A stretch of DNA of 64,000 bases from Larix kaempferi (GCA_027924585.1 BSBM01000643.1:17842501-17906500); one strand, 5' to 3'. Positions 47,204-60,054 are shown, numbered from the stretch's first letter. The notes: generated by a model from the letters alone, not told the origin. Program-made: numbers and translations.

Positions 47204-47810
47204 TGTTAATATTTAATATGCTAAGACAGAAAATAACAGCATTACATTCCATTTCACAATAATAGCATATACAGGATCACTGAAGAAACAACAAGCACAG
47301 CATAAACACAAGAGACACAGATTTATCCTAGGAAACCCTCATGGGGTAGAAAACCCAACAAAGCTTCCTCAATATAGATGACCAGCAATATACAAAGATG
47401 CAAACGAAAGACATGATCTCCTCCTCCACCATAGCAGACCTCTCCTCCACAAGTGTGCTACATTCTGAGTGAGTGAAGTGTGTGTATAAGGAGGAACACA
47501 CCTCCTCTATTTATACACATCTCCAACTTGTACTTTAAATTAACTAGGTCAGCCCCAACTTTACCAATGGGTTAAACACCCCACTACAACTCACTGGGAT
47601 GACCCCACTAGGGTGGTCTAACAACCCTTTGACCCACATAACACATATAGGGCCGACCCCCACTGGGGATGTCTAATAACCCAAGTTACCACATTCTGAC
47701 ACAGGAATAAACATCTCCGGATATACAATAAGATCTTCATGGAGGAATGAAACATCTCCGGAATAATAAAGTACAAATATAATATTCTTAAAAGTGACAA
47801 TATCTCAATA
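47204..47810 (-). repeat. 3' LTR shared with copy A retrotransposon
   Basis: 607 bp with the same left target-site sequence (GAGCT, 47199-47203) and the same altered CTCAATA end as 33093-33699, followed by the same polypurine tract and ~120 bp of interior. The right part of the element differs from copy A beyond 47943. Confidence 0.9.
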
Positions 47811-48038
47811 CTCCCCCTTAACGAGAAGGATATTATAACAACATCTGCAGGAGCAAGGAGTCATCAACATGATACATCTATAAATCATTGGAAGCTTTCT
47901 CAACATCATCAGTAACTCAACCAGTTACTGGAACATCAACATCTTTAATATTAACCATGGGTTGAGGTTGTTGAGAATCCTCAATTGGAGATTTCCCTTG
48001 ATCTTATTTTTGATAGGTTAACAACAAGCATTTTTAAC

Positions 48039-49615
48039 CTAAGTTTTCTGTAACTCTCTCTCTATAAATTCCTTATGACCTCTTTCATCATGTAATAGCT
48101 TAAGTTTTCTATCCTGTAACACTTTCTCCTTGAGCTCTTGTTGGTACTGGTGAATGAAACCTTTCTCCTCCTGAGAGGTGGCTCTGTTCAACACATCTTG
48201 AAATAAATTCACACCTTCATAGATGGAATCATTAGGCTCAAACTTATGCACATGAGTACTCTTGATGCGTTCCTTTGTGAAGTGATTAGCCAAGAAAGAG
48301 TTAGGATCATGCATCCTTTTATGGGCCTCCCCAAGATTCAAAGTTGTAATTCTTTTCCCAAGCAAAGTTGCATGAGTGGAGTTCTGAATAACTAGAGGTC
48401 TCAAGTTAAGAGGAAACTTAGGCCAACCTTTCCTCTTAGCTCCAAAGAACTGAGGAAACACACCATCAATAATAGTTTGGAATGATATCTATTCAATTAC
48501 CATTCCATCAGGAACAATTTTGGGAAAGAGATGGACTGTGTTGCTGCCCCAAATTCTGATGTAGGAGAAATATTCTCCAACATACCAATCTCCCATAGTG
48601 ACAATCAATGCCTTAGCTTGTGCATAAAAGGTGGGGGCATCCTCCTTGAAGATATTGTAATAAATGGAACCTAGAACATGATCACAAAGTCATAGACAAG
48701 GGGTACAAAGTTGTCCCCCCATAATGCTGAACAATAAATGTGGACATGAGGTCCTTCCCTGGTCCAATTCCATCCCATGGCAGGAAAAGGGAAAGTTGAA
48801 CATAATACATCCATAACATAACCAGAAAGGAAGAATGATGGATTCTTGGAGGCATGAGTCTTCTCAATGGATTCCTTCAAGACTTCTGACAAAATATGTG
48901 CCCAATTGAAGGATTGACCAGTGGTGAGAACATGATGTGCTATAGGTGCCCATTCTGCTTTGAAAACTATACAATTGGGTAACCCATACAACCTACATAA
49001 CATGGCTTCCAACAAGAAAAAGGGATCTCTAAACCAATTAATAGGATGCAACCAATCAACTTTAGGAACAAAAATAATAGGAATTTCCATCCAAGACCTA
49101 ATCATTTCATCGAAATTGAACCAGGTTGCAGAAGACTCTAGGAATTGCTTGGTAAGCAGCTGATGAGGACTCCTAAGTGCATAAACCCTAGAAAATACCT
49201 CAGGTCTCAAAGAAGCTAACAAATTTTGGTTTAGGTCATTGAAAGAATGGTCCTGAGGGTTTGCATGGTCAATAATCCATTTTACCGCATCTATGTAGTG
49301 CATCAAGGATGGCTTGGTTACAATAGCATGAATTTGGGATTTACTGATGTTTACATAATCCAATTGGTCATGTTGAATTTCAGAGAAGTCATCATTTTCA
49401 AAGATGGCATAAATCTGTGACCAGTCTAGGAAATATGTTTCGAAAACCCTTCTGTTGGTGTCAGAGAAGATTCCACTGTTGGGGTCTTTGTTTTTCAATT
49501 CTTTAATGGTTGTTTTGGACCTAGTATTCTTCAACATGGTTGAAAAAATGGGTTTTTTTTCTTTCTGATAAAAATAATTAAAATAAATTTGAATTAAATC
49601 AAAGTCAATTCCCAA
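48039..49615 (-). pseudogene. Unidentified, probably retroelement-borne ORF, frameshifted
   Basis: Two open stretches on the minus strand (49615-48671, 314 codons; 48461-48039, 140 codons) are parts of one gene. A one-base shift near 48680 continues into GSIYYNIFKEDAPTFYAQAK and KALIVTMGDWYVGEYFSYI. A TAG near 48490 is the other break. The sum is about 520 residues. No RT, protease or zinc knuckle is seen. The first half is rich in aromatics (INWFRDPFFLLEAMLCRLYG); the C-terminal ~100 residues are charged and likely helical (QYQQELKEKVLQDRKLKLLH). It lies upstream of, and parallel to, the minus-strand LTR at 47204, so it may be the coding part of a longer retroelement. I do not recognise the family; a plant retrotransposon gag-like or structural protein is a guess. 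Confidence 0.55.
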
Positions 49616-49909
49616 TTGTTAAGCAGATTATTGGTATAGAACAGGGAAACTTACTTGTAAATCGATGGAGAAAAGAAAAGATGGTGGCAGGGTAAAATCA
49701 GAAGTAAGATTTGTCCGTCGAATGTGAAATTTGCAGTGTGAAAATGGTAAAAAAAATAATTTCACTTCGCATATTTAACCCCAAAATATTATTATTGAAT
49801 TTAAAATAGGACTGTAGATCTCAAGCCAATCCATGGTCATGATTGAAATGAGGAAAAGCGGAAAGCATAATTACGGATGCACTTTTTCGAAAATTTGTCA
49901 TTTAAACCT

Positions 49910-50343
49910 CCCGCAATCGACATTGTGGGTTGTGGGATTTCGAACATGCAAATTTAGTGTTGGGAAGCTTATTGTTTCCGCAATACGCAAACCCGGAGTC
50001 GGAAATGTGGAGCATGAAAATTTTGGGAAAAAAATCGATCTTTCAGCAATCCGCATTGCGGGTTGCGGTATTGCGGGAACACTTGAAATAAATTTAGGTA
50101 TCCACGATCTGCAATATATTTGCACATTCGAAAAAGGTGATGCAATTTTATTTTTAGTTTGGTTTCCTCTTTCCGCAATCCGCATTGTGGAATGCGGAAA
50201 CGCGGAAACCAAAAATATGATTTTTATTGATCAAACACTTTCCGTCTTCCGCAATCCGCATTGCGGGTTGCGGAAATGTGGAAGCAAGAAATTCAAAACT
50301 CAAAAAATTGGGATTCCCACAATCCGCCTTGCGGATTGTGGGA
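49910..50343. repeat. Cluster of six GC-rich palindromic units
   Basis: Units near 49910, 49976, 50046, 50172, 50248 and 50315, separated by AT-rich DNA. The best (50250) consists of CCGCAATCCGC, an ATT loop, then GCGGGTTGCGG: an 11-bp stem with one T-G pair. Others are variants. The palindromes create overlapping ORFs on both strands (49833-50453 plus, 49898-50438 minus), which I do not accept as genes. Confidence 0.8.
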
Positions 50344-50639
50344 TTTATGAAATGATGTATTTTGAAGAAAACCAATGCTTTCTGCAACTCACAATATACA
50401 TAAAAACAAGAGTTATTTGCAAGTTTTATCAAATTCAAATCATGAAAAAGTGAGAAAGAAAGGCATTAATCATAGAACCATATAATAAATATGATAGAAT
50501 TATATATTACCTCAATTAATAAGTAATTGGGGCTCCCATTTTTATAAGATAAAAATGAGATTTGTTGTGCCTACAACAGTCTTATAATAGGATTTTGATG
50601 AATTCAACTTAGTGAGCATAGTTAGATATTTGCTCACCT

Positions 50640-52343
50640 TCAATGTGTGAATACATTCCTAAGTAACTCCAACAACGTCATGTATTTGGAATCCCTATAA
50701 GAACCCAAAATGTTCATGTGATATGAAGGCCAACAACAAGGGCTTCAACCTCTCCACCAAAATCGTTTCCATGATATTATACACCATCTTGCACAAGGAG
50801 GTCTGCCATAATTCCCCTTTTTTTTTGCTTTATATGATTTTAGGATTAATGAAATGGACATTGAACTTAAGGAGGGGATAACTTAACTATTTATCAAGAC
50901 TTTTCAACAACATGCAAGAGATCCAAGCCCATCAGATTAAAAAAACCCAATAATAATTCAATAGTCCAGCCATCTAGACCAAGCCTCTTATCCTTTTTAA
51001 ATTTGTGCATGAAAACTTCCATTACTCCCGAAGAGAAAGGCTCAAAAATTTTAATATTATATTTCAATGATACCATAATAGGGAATTAAGAACATATTTT
51101 GACAATCTCTGCAATATTAAAGGCTTCTGGTTCCCTGTAGACCTCAACAAAATGTTGGACTCCCAATGCTTCTAGCTCATGAAAACCTCTCCGAATATTG
51201 CCTTATGAGGCCCAAATCTCCTATATGGATTTGTGACTCTTATTGAAAAAGTGAAATATTTTCATCACCAAAATCCAGCTAAACTGCTTGGCTATTCATC
51301 CTCTAATCTACCTCCGAGTCTTGCAGCGACTTATTTCTCTCATTCTCTAGATCATGTAAGTACTTCAAATTCTCCTTAGATAAAACTACATAATGATTTC
51401 TTTCATACAAATATTCAGTATCCTACTCAATTTCCTTTAGATTCCCATCACACTCATGAAAACATTTAGATCACCAATCAACCACACGTCATTTGAGGAG
51501 TTTTAGAGCATCCATAAGTTGATGACTTGGTGATTGCTCCAAATTTGACCAAAATAGTGCCATTTCGATTGGACAATTTTCTAAAATTTTGTTTCTTCAA
51601 ACCAAGAAGGGTTGAACTTAAATGGAACTGGTATTTTTTCTTCTATAGTATCTAAATGGAGTAAAACTAGGTTGTGATTTGGTCCTTCCCCCAGAGTAAC
51701 CCAAGTCTGATACTTTGCCTTCTTGCTAATTAGAGATTCATATATAATAAACCAATTAAGGCAATTTGATACCCCAACAATGCTAGATCTTTTGTTCATC
51801 CATTTTGGTCTCTTAACCACTAGTTCTACATCAACCAAATTTAACTATCCAGATTATAGTGGAGATAATCAACAAATGAGTCCTGATGAAGGTTTTCCTC
51901 TAGACCTCATCCCGAGAGAGGGTGATATTTAAGTCCTCTTTTATAATCAAATTATACTCCTTCACCACTTGCATTGAGAATAAATGATGACATAAATATT
52001 GCTTTTGAATATATGGACCATATAAGTTCAAAATGCTAATCTTCAGGTCCAAATTCACCCATTGGAGTTCCATGCATGACCCTAATTACATAGAAAACGA
52101 ATTGATTATGGAGTAGTGACAATGCAATCTTGTTAAAAGACCCCCCGACAAATCCAAAGTGTCCACCCATAAGAACTCTTATTTTTTAAACAATGACTTA
52201 AGACTACCTGAAATCGACAACCCTTTACACATTTTTTATTGAATTAAGATTACATCCAATTCCTCCTTTTCGACAAGCTAATGAAAATCCAAGCATTTTG
52301 TGGTGTTGGCCAAGCCTTGCACATTTAGAATGAGCAATTTCAT
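50640..52343 (-). mobile_element. LINE (L1-type) fragment: endonuclease and start of RT
   Basis: Minus-strand order: MKLLILNVQGLANTTKCLDF (52343) with VEKEELDVILIQ, the start of an apurinic-type endonuclease; WVNLDLKISILNLYGPY; LNITLSRDEV; GPNHNLVLLHLD (final S-D-H region, here N-H). Then in RT: KFKKDKRLGLDGWTIELL (usual K-S-P-G-P-D-G), and RPISLCKMVYNIM followed by LVERLKPLLL and EHFGFL near 50700. It stops before the catalytic Y-x-D-D. Many stops and shifts. A dead, 3'-truncated copy; orientation opposite to the neighbouring copia element. Confidence 0.8.
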
Positions 52344-52533
52344 GGGCCAACCCCATAAGACATTAGAGCAAATTTGAGGTCTAAAAGGAGCCTCCTAAGG
52401 AAAATAATAAAAAAATAGTTAAAATAATATTTATGAAGTTTGGAGGAAGAGAGAAAAAACTATGGTTAAAATAATATTTTCAACATATCTCCCTATGGTT
52501 TTACTCAAATTTCAAAAGGGGGCACTAGTTGTG

Positions 52534-53180
52534 TTGATGTATTTGTAACTTCTGAAGATATTCACTTGTATATTGTATGTATTACATTGGTACTTTATTG
52601 TATCCCCAATGGAGATGTATTATTCCTCCAATTGGAAGTGTCATCATTTGTACTTGCAAGTGTCACAAGTTATATTGTAAGTGTCATAACTTATATTTGA
52701 TGGGTTATTAGACCACCTTGGTGGGGTCGGCCCTGTATGAGTCATGTGGGTTAAAGGGTTATTAGACCACCCTAGTGGGGTCGGCCTAGTCAACATTATG
52801 TTAAGTGGTTAAGTTGGGTCCGACCTAGTTAGAGTTAAAAGTCAAGTCAAGGTAAAGTATAAATACAGAGTGTGACTCTCTCATTTAACACATTCACTCA
52901 CTCACTCACTCAATTCACATTAGTGAAAGAGAGGAGGAGTGCACATAAGTGGAGGAGGAGTAGCTGCTAGGAGACTATCTCTTGTTTTGGGGTTTGATAT
53001 TTGTGATATTTGTATTGGTGCTTATTCTATCTCTGAGGAAGTTGCGGGGTTTTTCACCTTCTTGGTTTTCTCCAGTGAAATGTTTTATGTCTCTTGTCTC
53101 TTATGCTTGATATGTTGTACATGTTGTTATTTCAGTTAAGATCCTAGATCATATTGAATTAAAATGCTGAAAAATTAACA
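52534..53180 (+). repeat. Copia 5' LTR
   Basis: TGTTGATGTATTTG to AAAATTAACA, 647 bp. Includes doubled GGGTTATTAGACCACC, a TATA box AGTATAAATACAGAG near 52857, and a CACTCACTCACTCACTC run. The ORF at 52939-53139 is LTR sequence. Confidence 0.9.
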
Positions 53181-53197
53181 TGGTATGAGATCTAGCC
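53181..53197 (+). other. Primer binding site, degenerate initiator Met
   Basis: TGGTATGAGATCTAGCC adjoins the LTR; compare the intact TGGTATCAGAGCAAACC in the sister element at 36459. Confidence 0.75.
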
Positions 53198-53714
53198 TGA
53201 AGGAAGGCATGGTATGGCATTTATGACACTTGTTGCACTTGCGACAAATTGGAAGCTAGGGCTTGGTATAGTAAAAACCAGTCATCATGGCACTTTCGCT
53301 ATAACTCATTTTTGGAGAAGGTTCGAGATTTGAAATGTTTACAGGTCGAAGATGAAATGTCCATGTACCTCAGATTCATTGTACTTTGTGGGATATGATC
53401 CGTACAAGTTAGGGTTTCTGCCTCTTCCACAATGCAGTCCTAAACAGGTGACCTAGGAAAAAAGGTCATATCTCGGGCTAGGAAGCTCCATCTAGAATTC
53501 CATAAGAACTAACAGTTAGGGAATGAACTGTAATTTCATAGATCTGAGTTTCAGAGGCCAAAGTTGAAACAGTGACATGTGGCATGCCGTACAAGTTCGC
53601 TATATTGTTTCATCCCATAAATAGGTCACATTGCGAAACTTGGAATATCTCTCTCTCTCAGAGAATCCATTTGAGCTCATATCTATGGTGTTGTAAATAT
53701 GATATGTTAGTCTA

Positions 53715-55740
53715 TGTAATGTCCCTTGTTAGGAATTTTATTAAAATTGCAATTTTCCACTTTTTTCCTTGGTTCGACCTTTGACTAGTTTTGATCTCTA
53801 GGTCCCAAATTTGCCCCAAATGATCCCAAATCTTCTGAGAAGGTATATGAATGATATTAGAACATAAATATGTGTTTCAGGGATGCCTTTTGACCTTTAA
53901 AATACTTCTACAAATCCTCTTTCAATTCTGGTCAATGTAGGTAACTTTACTAGTGATTTCCCTTTGACTAGTATTGGTCTATAGGTCTCAAAGTGACTCC
54001 AAATCCCTTCAAATCTTCAAGGAAGGTGTATGAATGATATTAGTACTTGAATATGATGTTTATAGATGACATATGGTCACCAAAATACCTTTTCAAACTC
54101 TCTTAAGATTCTGGACCAAGTATGCAATTTTACTAGTAATTTGGGGTTCAAATCCCCCTCGGGTATGTACTAAAAATGGCTTCCCAAATGCCTCCAAACC
54201 CACTCAAATTTATGAAAATAGGTATGTAATGTGTTAAGTATTCTATTAAAGTCTCATATGCACCATTAATGGATTATTACAACTGTTCTCACCCTCTCCC
54301 ATTCCACTGCAAAAATCCCCAATTCGACCCTTGGGGAAATGGCACTATTTCACCTCCCAATACAACTAAACTGAGTAAAAATGCTTCAAATGCTCAAGTA
54401 CAGTACATGAAACTTGTAGAATACATCCATGGCAGTATATTGATCACAAATATATCATAGAATCATCCATTCATTCGAAATCATCATCAATACATTGGCT
54501 CACAACAAGGTAGTGGGGAAATGGCATTGTTCTTCCATTAAAAATGAGATTTATACATTTCTACTTGGAATTTTGACCTGAAACTTTTTGGAGATAAAGA
54601 ACAGAGTATTTAATTCATATTACAAAAGAAATGGGGCATTAAAAGCTTCCCCAAAGAGTACAATAGCTCACCAAAAACGCCCTCCCTCAAGGATCAAGAA
54701 TATGCCATCAAAACTGGAAATGGTTGAAGGAGTGAGCTGCAATAGAAGAAACCATGAGCTGCCCTGTAGCTTAAACCTGCAAATAAAGACTCCATTAAAG
54801 CTCCAAATGAAAGGTCTGAATGGTCTTTCCAATTACCAACTTGGAGGGGAATCTTTCACCCTCGAAATTGGCTAAGGCAAGAAACTAGTCATCCACTAGC
54901 TCTCCCTCTTCACAAATGCAATTGCAAATTATACAAATGATCAAAAGCTGGTTTCATTCTTTTTTATTGACATTTATAAAGTTCTAATGGCCTCCATGGA
55001 TCGAATTCCTTCCAAGAGACTCATGCCAACTCAAGTTGGGAAGAGATTCCAAAGAACGCCACTTGTACAACAATTCCTAGTCTCCCACTTCCACCAAATC
55101 ACATGTGGAAGCATCTTAGCTGCCCTAACACCCTTGAGTGCCCTCTTGGAGTCTATTTTTAGCCCTGACATGTCATATATGTCATATGTCAGCCTTCAGG
55201 TATGATTTGTGTCATAGGTGTCATAGCATCTTCATCATTGTTGTCATAGAGCTAGGGAATCTAGCCCAAGTGTCTCACTAGCTCCAAATTGCCTCTTCCT
55301 CTTCCATGGGAGTTACTCTTCCTCTATATTTAGACCTTGGATGAGTCATGCCATGAATAATACCTTTTGGACTCCCCCAAGTATGTTACCATTCACCTTG
55401 AATTCGAATTGGTGAGAGAATGATGCCAAATGTAGTGGGGAAATCTAGCCATATGTGGGTCCCACTTCCTCCATGTGTCTTCATGATGAAATGCCACTTT
55501 TATTTTAACTTGTATATATTTATTTAGCTCCTTTATTAAATATTTATGCCATTCTAATGTTCAAACATCATTTATTATCCCCATTATTCCAAATCCCAAA
55601 GCTTCCACCCCAAACCTAGGAAACTAGTAATTTTCTTCCTTGGCAATTATTTGACCTTTAGCATCAATTTGACAAACTCTAATGAATAGGGCCAATGTGA
55701 TTAGGCCATTGTGACCCAATACCAAATTTGGGACATGACA
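53715..55740 (+). mobile_element. Solo LTR nested in the copia leader
   Basis: Starts TGTAATGTCCC and ends GGGACATGACA, giving inverted ends. It is flanked by a perfect 5-bp target duplication GTCTA (53710-53714, 55741-55745). Removing it restores alignment with the 33093-37082 element's leader on both sides. 2,026 bp is long for an LTR, so the lineage is probably a large Ty3/gypsy or copia group. Two ~100-bp stretches (53790 and 53960, each with TTTGACTAGT and GGTCTCAAAGTG-like text) look like an internal duplication. Small ORFs inside are not genes. Confidence 0.9.
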
Positions 55741-55745
55741 GTCTA

Positions 55746-56340
55746 CCACAGGGAAAAGTTTCAGACCTTGAGGATCTTAAATTTCATAGATACATCAGAA
55801 ACAATATGGCATATATTTCTGTCCAAACATAATTGGATTCTGAGCACTTTCATTTTTGGTTTGTCACTACTGCGGGAAATTAGGGTTTCAGAGAAAGTTG
55901 GAATTTTTGGAATCTGAGACAATGGCTGGATGATCCTCATCAAAATCAAAATTTAGAGACCAAGATCAAAGTTTTTAATTGGTCAGAACCTCGAGCTCGA
56001 TCAAACCCTAGATCAGGATTTTGACCAGAAAATTAGAATTTGACAGAAGCTGCAGATCCGAAACTTTCAAAGTCAATTTTGAGGGGTCAAATTTTGGAGA
56101 TTTCAAAATTGAAGTATACCAGCTTGATCATCTCAGCAAGGCACATCTTTTCATGCAATCAGAAGTTTGAAATTCAAAGTTTGAATTTTTAGGGTTTCTC
56201 TAACAAACCCTAATCTAGCTCCAGATCCAGCTTCATCAAATCAAATTGGATTGGGTTAATCCTAGAAGAGAATGATTTGGACACATACATAAATGAAGAG
56301 ATTCTAGTTCCAGAGGGAGATGAGGCTAAGGCCTTACATA
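55746..56340 (+). other. Copia leader, continued
   Basis: Corresponds to the reverse complement of 35300-35960 (GAAAAGTTTCAGACC, GGGTTTCAGAGAAAGTTGGA, CAAACCCTAATCTAGC). Non-coding in both elements. Confidence 0.7.
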
Positions 56341-57899
56341 ATAATACTACAAGCAATCCCGATAGGTATGACTTGAGGAGATACAGGTATGTTTTGAAAT
56401 CTGTTCATGACTAAGTTTATGATATGTTTGTCTTCATACTATTGAGGTTAGCACAATCTTGATTAATTTTAGACTTGGATTATCACCCTAGTAAAATTAT
56501 GAATGCATGTGAATGACAGAAGACATTCATTGATTAGGGGTATGACACTTATGATTGTACTAATACACTATGGTGTTGTATGAGGATGATGTTTTCCACT
56601 AACATGAAGGGTACATAAAGTAAGACAAATCAAGTTCTAGATCAAGAACATATGACCATGGTGACATGAAGACAAAGACTCATCCATAGTCATGGATCAC
56701 ATAGAAGCTCTAATTACGAGGTATGTATAACTTGGTTCTACAATAATTAACTTATGAGATATGCAGGTTGCTAGCACAAGGTCTCTAAGAGAACAGAGAA
56801 GGCATTGTTTGGGTATGTTAGACAAGCATGATAATCCAGGTATGTTTTCCTATATCAAGTTAGAATCCTACTTTATGTTAGGATCTTAGATAAGTATACT
56901 TTTGTATGATTGATAATGATTATTCATGAAGTTATAAGTTTGAGTAATCATGGGTTTATGCATATTATACTTCTTACTTTGATCGATGATATGACAAACT
57001 AGAAAAGTCCTATGGTCAAATAAGAATATGCATGAGTAAAAGAAGTGCTCCCTGAAACCTTGAATACTAACACTTGTGATAAATTACCTGTGAATGAAAT
57101 GATCATGACCATACATGTTTAATATTATTTAGAATCATAATGTTTTGATAGTATTGAGATTATACTAATGAATGTATGATTATGTATGAGATATTGAGGA
57201 TGACACAATGATGACACTAGTGCACACTTAAGCATGCATAGTGGTCCAGGATGGATAGAAGTTCAAAGACATATAATCATGATGATATCATAAAGGAAGC
57301 AAATATCAAGAGGGAACACACTCCAGTTGTTCCTACAAGGAAGCAAAAATTGAAAGGGAGTCCACCCAACAACCAAACAAAGATAAGTATTTGAATTGTC
57401 ATTTATTATATATTTGATTACTTAAATGTTGTTGTTCAGTCATGTACATGCTTATGTTCGTAGATTTAGGATGTATATTATGCATTTTTAGAAAAGTTAC
57501 ATTAATGAACAAGATACTACTAATATAGTAATGGGTAAGTGTCCTATGCTACTATACAACATTCCATTACTACTTATCTAGAATGAAATCTCTTTGCTGA
57601 CATGTTGGGAGTTGTGCACACTCTTAACAATGTTCTGGTAGAGATGGAAGGAATCTAGAAAGCTACGGGATATGGATAAATGTTATATTGAAGAATTGGC
57701 TAAGATAATTGCATGATTGTATGACATATGTCTTTATGCATAAGAATTGTTTTGAAAAACTATGAGAAGTTTCTAATCATGCAATTGAATTTTACTTGTA
57801 GGAAAGATCGTGTACAATCACTTACAAAAGAAGGACAACAACATTTGTTCCAACAATGAAGTCCAAGAAAACTATCTATTAAAGATATTGAATAATCTA
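56341..57899 (+). other. Copia interior without recognisable gag or integrase
   Basis: Stops in all frames and no zinc knuckle, D-S-G protease or integrase H-H-C-C found. This part is missing from the pol-less relative. Probably a badly decayed coding region or a replacement. Confidence 0.5.
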
Positions 57900-59459
57900 A
57901 AGTCCTCAGGATCTGGGATGCAGTAATGGAAGGATGCCATGATCGAGGAATACCAGTCGATCATGAAGAATGATGTTTGGGATGTGGTTCTGAGACCAGA
58001 AGGGAAGTCTGTTGTGACTTCCAAGTGGATCTATAAGATCAAGCATGCTGCATATGGTAGCATAGAGAAATACAAGATAAGGTTTGTGGCTCGTGGCTTC
58101 TCCCAAAAAGAAGGGGTAGATTATGAAGAAAATTTTGTACCTGTAGCCAGATACACTTCCATCAGAATAGTACTTTCTCTTGCTGCAGTGATGAAGTGGA
58201 GGATACACCAAATGGATGTCAAGAAAGCTTTCTTGAATGGTGTAGTCAAAGAGGAAGTGTATATGGAGCTGCCACTCGGTTTTGAGACACATGATAGGGA
58301 TTCATATGTGTGCAAGTTAAAGAAATCCTTGTATGGCTTGAAGCAATCACCTAGGATATGGTACGACAGGATAGACAACCTCCTATCCAGTTTAGGATTT
58401 AGCAAGAGTAAAGAGGATTACAACCTTTACTACAAGGTTGAGGAAGGAAATGCAGTGATACTCCTACTGTATGTGGATGACCTATTTGTGACAGGTGAGG
58501 ATAGATTGATTGTCGACACGAAGAGGAAGCTTGCTGTCGAGTTCGAGTTAAAGGACTTGGGTATGATGCATTACTTTCTAGGTATGGAGGTGTGATAGAG
58601 TGCAGATGGAATCTTCTATGGACAAGGGAAGTATGTAGTAGAGATCCTAAAATGGTTCGGGATGATGGACTGCAAGGCCATGGCCACACCTATGGCATCG
58701 AACCTGAAGCTATTGAGTGATGCTTCATCAAAGTCGGTTGATGCTACGATGTATCATTAGATCATTGGGTCCTTGATGTACCTGGCGAACAAAAGACCAG
58801 ATATTTGCTTTGTGGTGAACGCTTTGAGCCAGTTCCTGACAAATCCTAGACATGTTCACCTGATTGTTGTAAAGCATATTCTGAGGCACCTGAAGGGTAT
58901 GGTTGATTGTGGGATCAAGTATGATGCGAATCAAAAGTTTAACCTTGAGGGTTATGTTTATTCAGATTGGGAAGGAAGTGTTGCAGATAGGAAGAGCACT
59001 TCGAGGTGCTGCTTCAGTATGGTATCAAGTGTGATCTCTTAGTTTAGCAGGAAGAAATCCTGCGTAGCACTAAGTATAGCTGAAGCAGAGTATGTCGCAA
59101 CTTGTTCAGCCAGTTGCAAGGCAGTGTGGCTAAGGAAGCTACTGCCTGATTTATTTGATCTCGAGTTGGATGCTACTTGTATCTATTGTGACAACCAGAG
59201 TTGTGTGAAGTTGTCAGAGAACCCGGTGTTCCATGACAAGTCGAAGCACATCAAGATCAAATATCACTATATCAGGGATATGGTGCAAAGAGGAGCAGTA
59301 AAGCTCCAGTATGTTGCGATAGATAAGAAGATTGTAGATCTGTTGACCAAACCAATAGCGAGAGTTAAGTTCAAGTACTTCAGATCAAGGTTCCTTCCAA
59401 GGAGAAGTGACGAGTCCAAAAGACGCAGATGCACATGGGATTTTATGGCATGGTTGTAG
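57900..59459 (+). pseudogene. Ty1/copia reverse transcriptase and RNase H
   Basis: One reading frame runs throughout. RT: AMIEEYQSIMKNDVWDVV, WIYKIKHAAYG, YKIRFVARGFSQKEGVDYEE, QMDVKKAFLNG, SLYGLKQSPRIWYD, the catalytic LLYVDDLFVTG and LKDLGMMHYFLG. Then KRPDICFVVNALSQF, and RNase H with YVYSDWEGSVADRKSTS, SIAEAEYVA and YCDNQSCVKLSENP, ending ...LTKPIARVKF. Breaks: TAA before the start (57918), TGA-TAG in tandem at 58593, TAG at 58758 and TAG at 59040. Few stops and no frameshift suggest a fairly recent death. Reverse-transcribes the element RNA in virus-like particles. Confidence 0.95.
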
Positions 59460-59660
59460 ATGTGTTCTCCCATGGTCATGATGTAATTGTCGAGCTTTTA
59501 CGACATGGTTGTAGATGTGTTCTCCCATGGTCGTGAGGTAATTGTTGAGCCATTTTTCATATGGTGGTAGATGTGTTCTCCCATGGTGAAAAAGTAAGGG
59601 CTAGAGCCTTCCCTGAATGGTGGTAGATGTGTTCTCCCATGTCAGTGGTGTAAGTGTTGT
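59456..59660 (+). repeat. 56-bp tandem repeat
   Basis: Four units starting GTAGATGTGTTCTCCCATGG at 59456, 59511, 59567 and 59622. Confidence 0.85.
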
Positions 59661-59719
59661 ATGATGTGCATCTAGGTTGTGCTCTGTGGACGACGAGATG
59701 ATCTGAAGAGGACGATGCT

Positions 59720-59990
59720 ATGATGATCGGGATGATCATGTGTGAGGAGCATCAAGATGATGCTTTAGATGATAGGCATCAGGACGATGCTATGATTATG
59801 ATTAGGATGATCATGTGTGATGAGAATCAGGATGATGCTCTAGATGATATGCATCACGATGATGCTATGATGATGATTAGGATGATCATGTGTGATGAGC
59901 ATCAGGACGATGCTCCAGATGATATGCATGAGGATGATGCTGTGTATATGATCATGTGATGATGATGTGCATTAGGATGATGTACTATAT
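59720..59990 (+). repeat. 75-bp tandem repeat
   Basis: Three units of GATGATCATGTGTGATGAGC, followed by ATCAGGACGATGCT-type text; a multiple of three, so it yields the Asp/His/Met-rich ORF 59720-59959. Equivalent to the 23-bp array in the pol-less element. Confidence 0.85.
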
Positions 59991-60054
59991 GATCATGATC
60001 AGTACGATCATGAGTATCAGGTTGATACTCCGTGGTCATGGACAGATTGTGCAG

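Larger units (their letters stand above)
41860..47943 (+). repeat. Segmental duplication copy B (uninterrupted)
   Basis: Matches copy A in order and orientation, and lacks the 21.4-kb insertion: the empty site is between 43798 and 43799. Starts at the truncated gypsy integrase and ends inside a retrotransposon shared with copy A. Spacer contents include the doubled palindrome-bearing repeats at 43968 and 44022, a tandem ~63-bp unit at 44130-44255 absent from copy A, and the ~113-bp doublet near 45740-45970. 44256-46214 holds no gene. Confidence 0.92.

Noticed and set aside
49833-50453. 206-codon plus-strand ORF
   Set aside because: Open on both strands because of GC-rich palindromes; no family resemblance and no homologous spacing.
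59720-59959. Asp/Met-rich 79-codon ORF
   Set aside because: 75-bp tandem repeat in the untranslated 3' region of the copia element.
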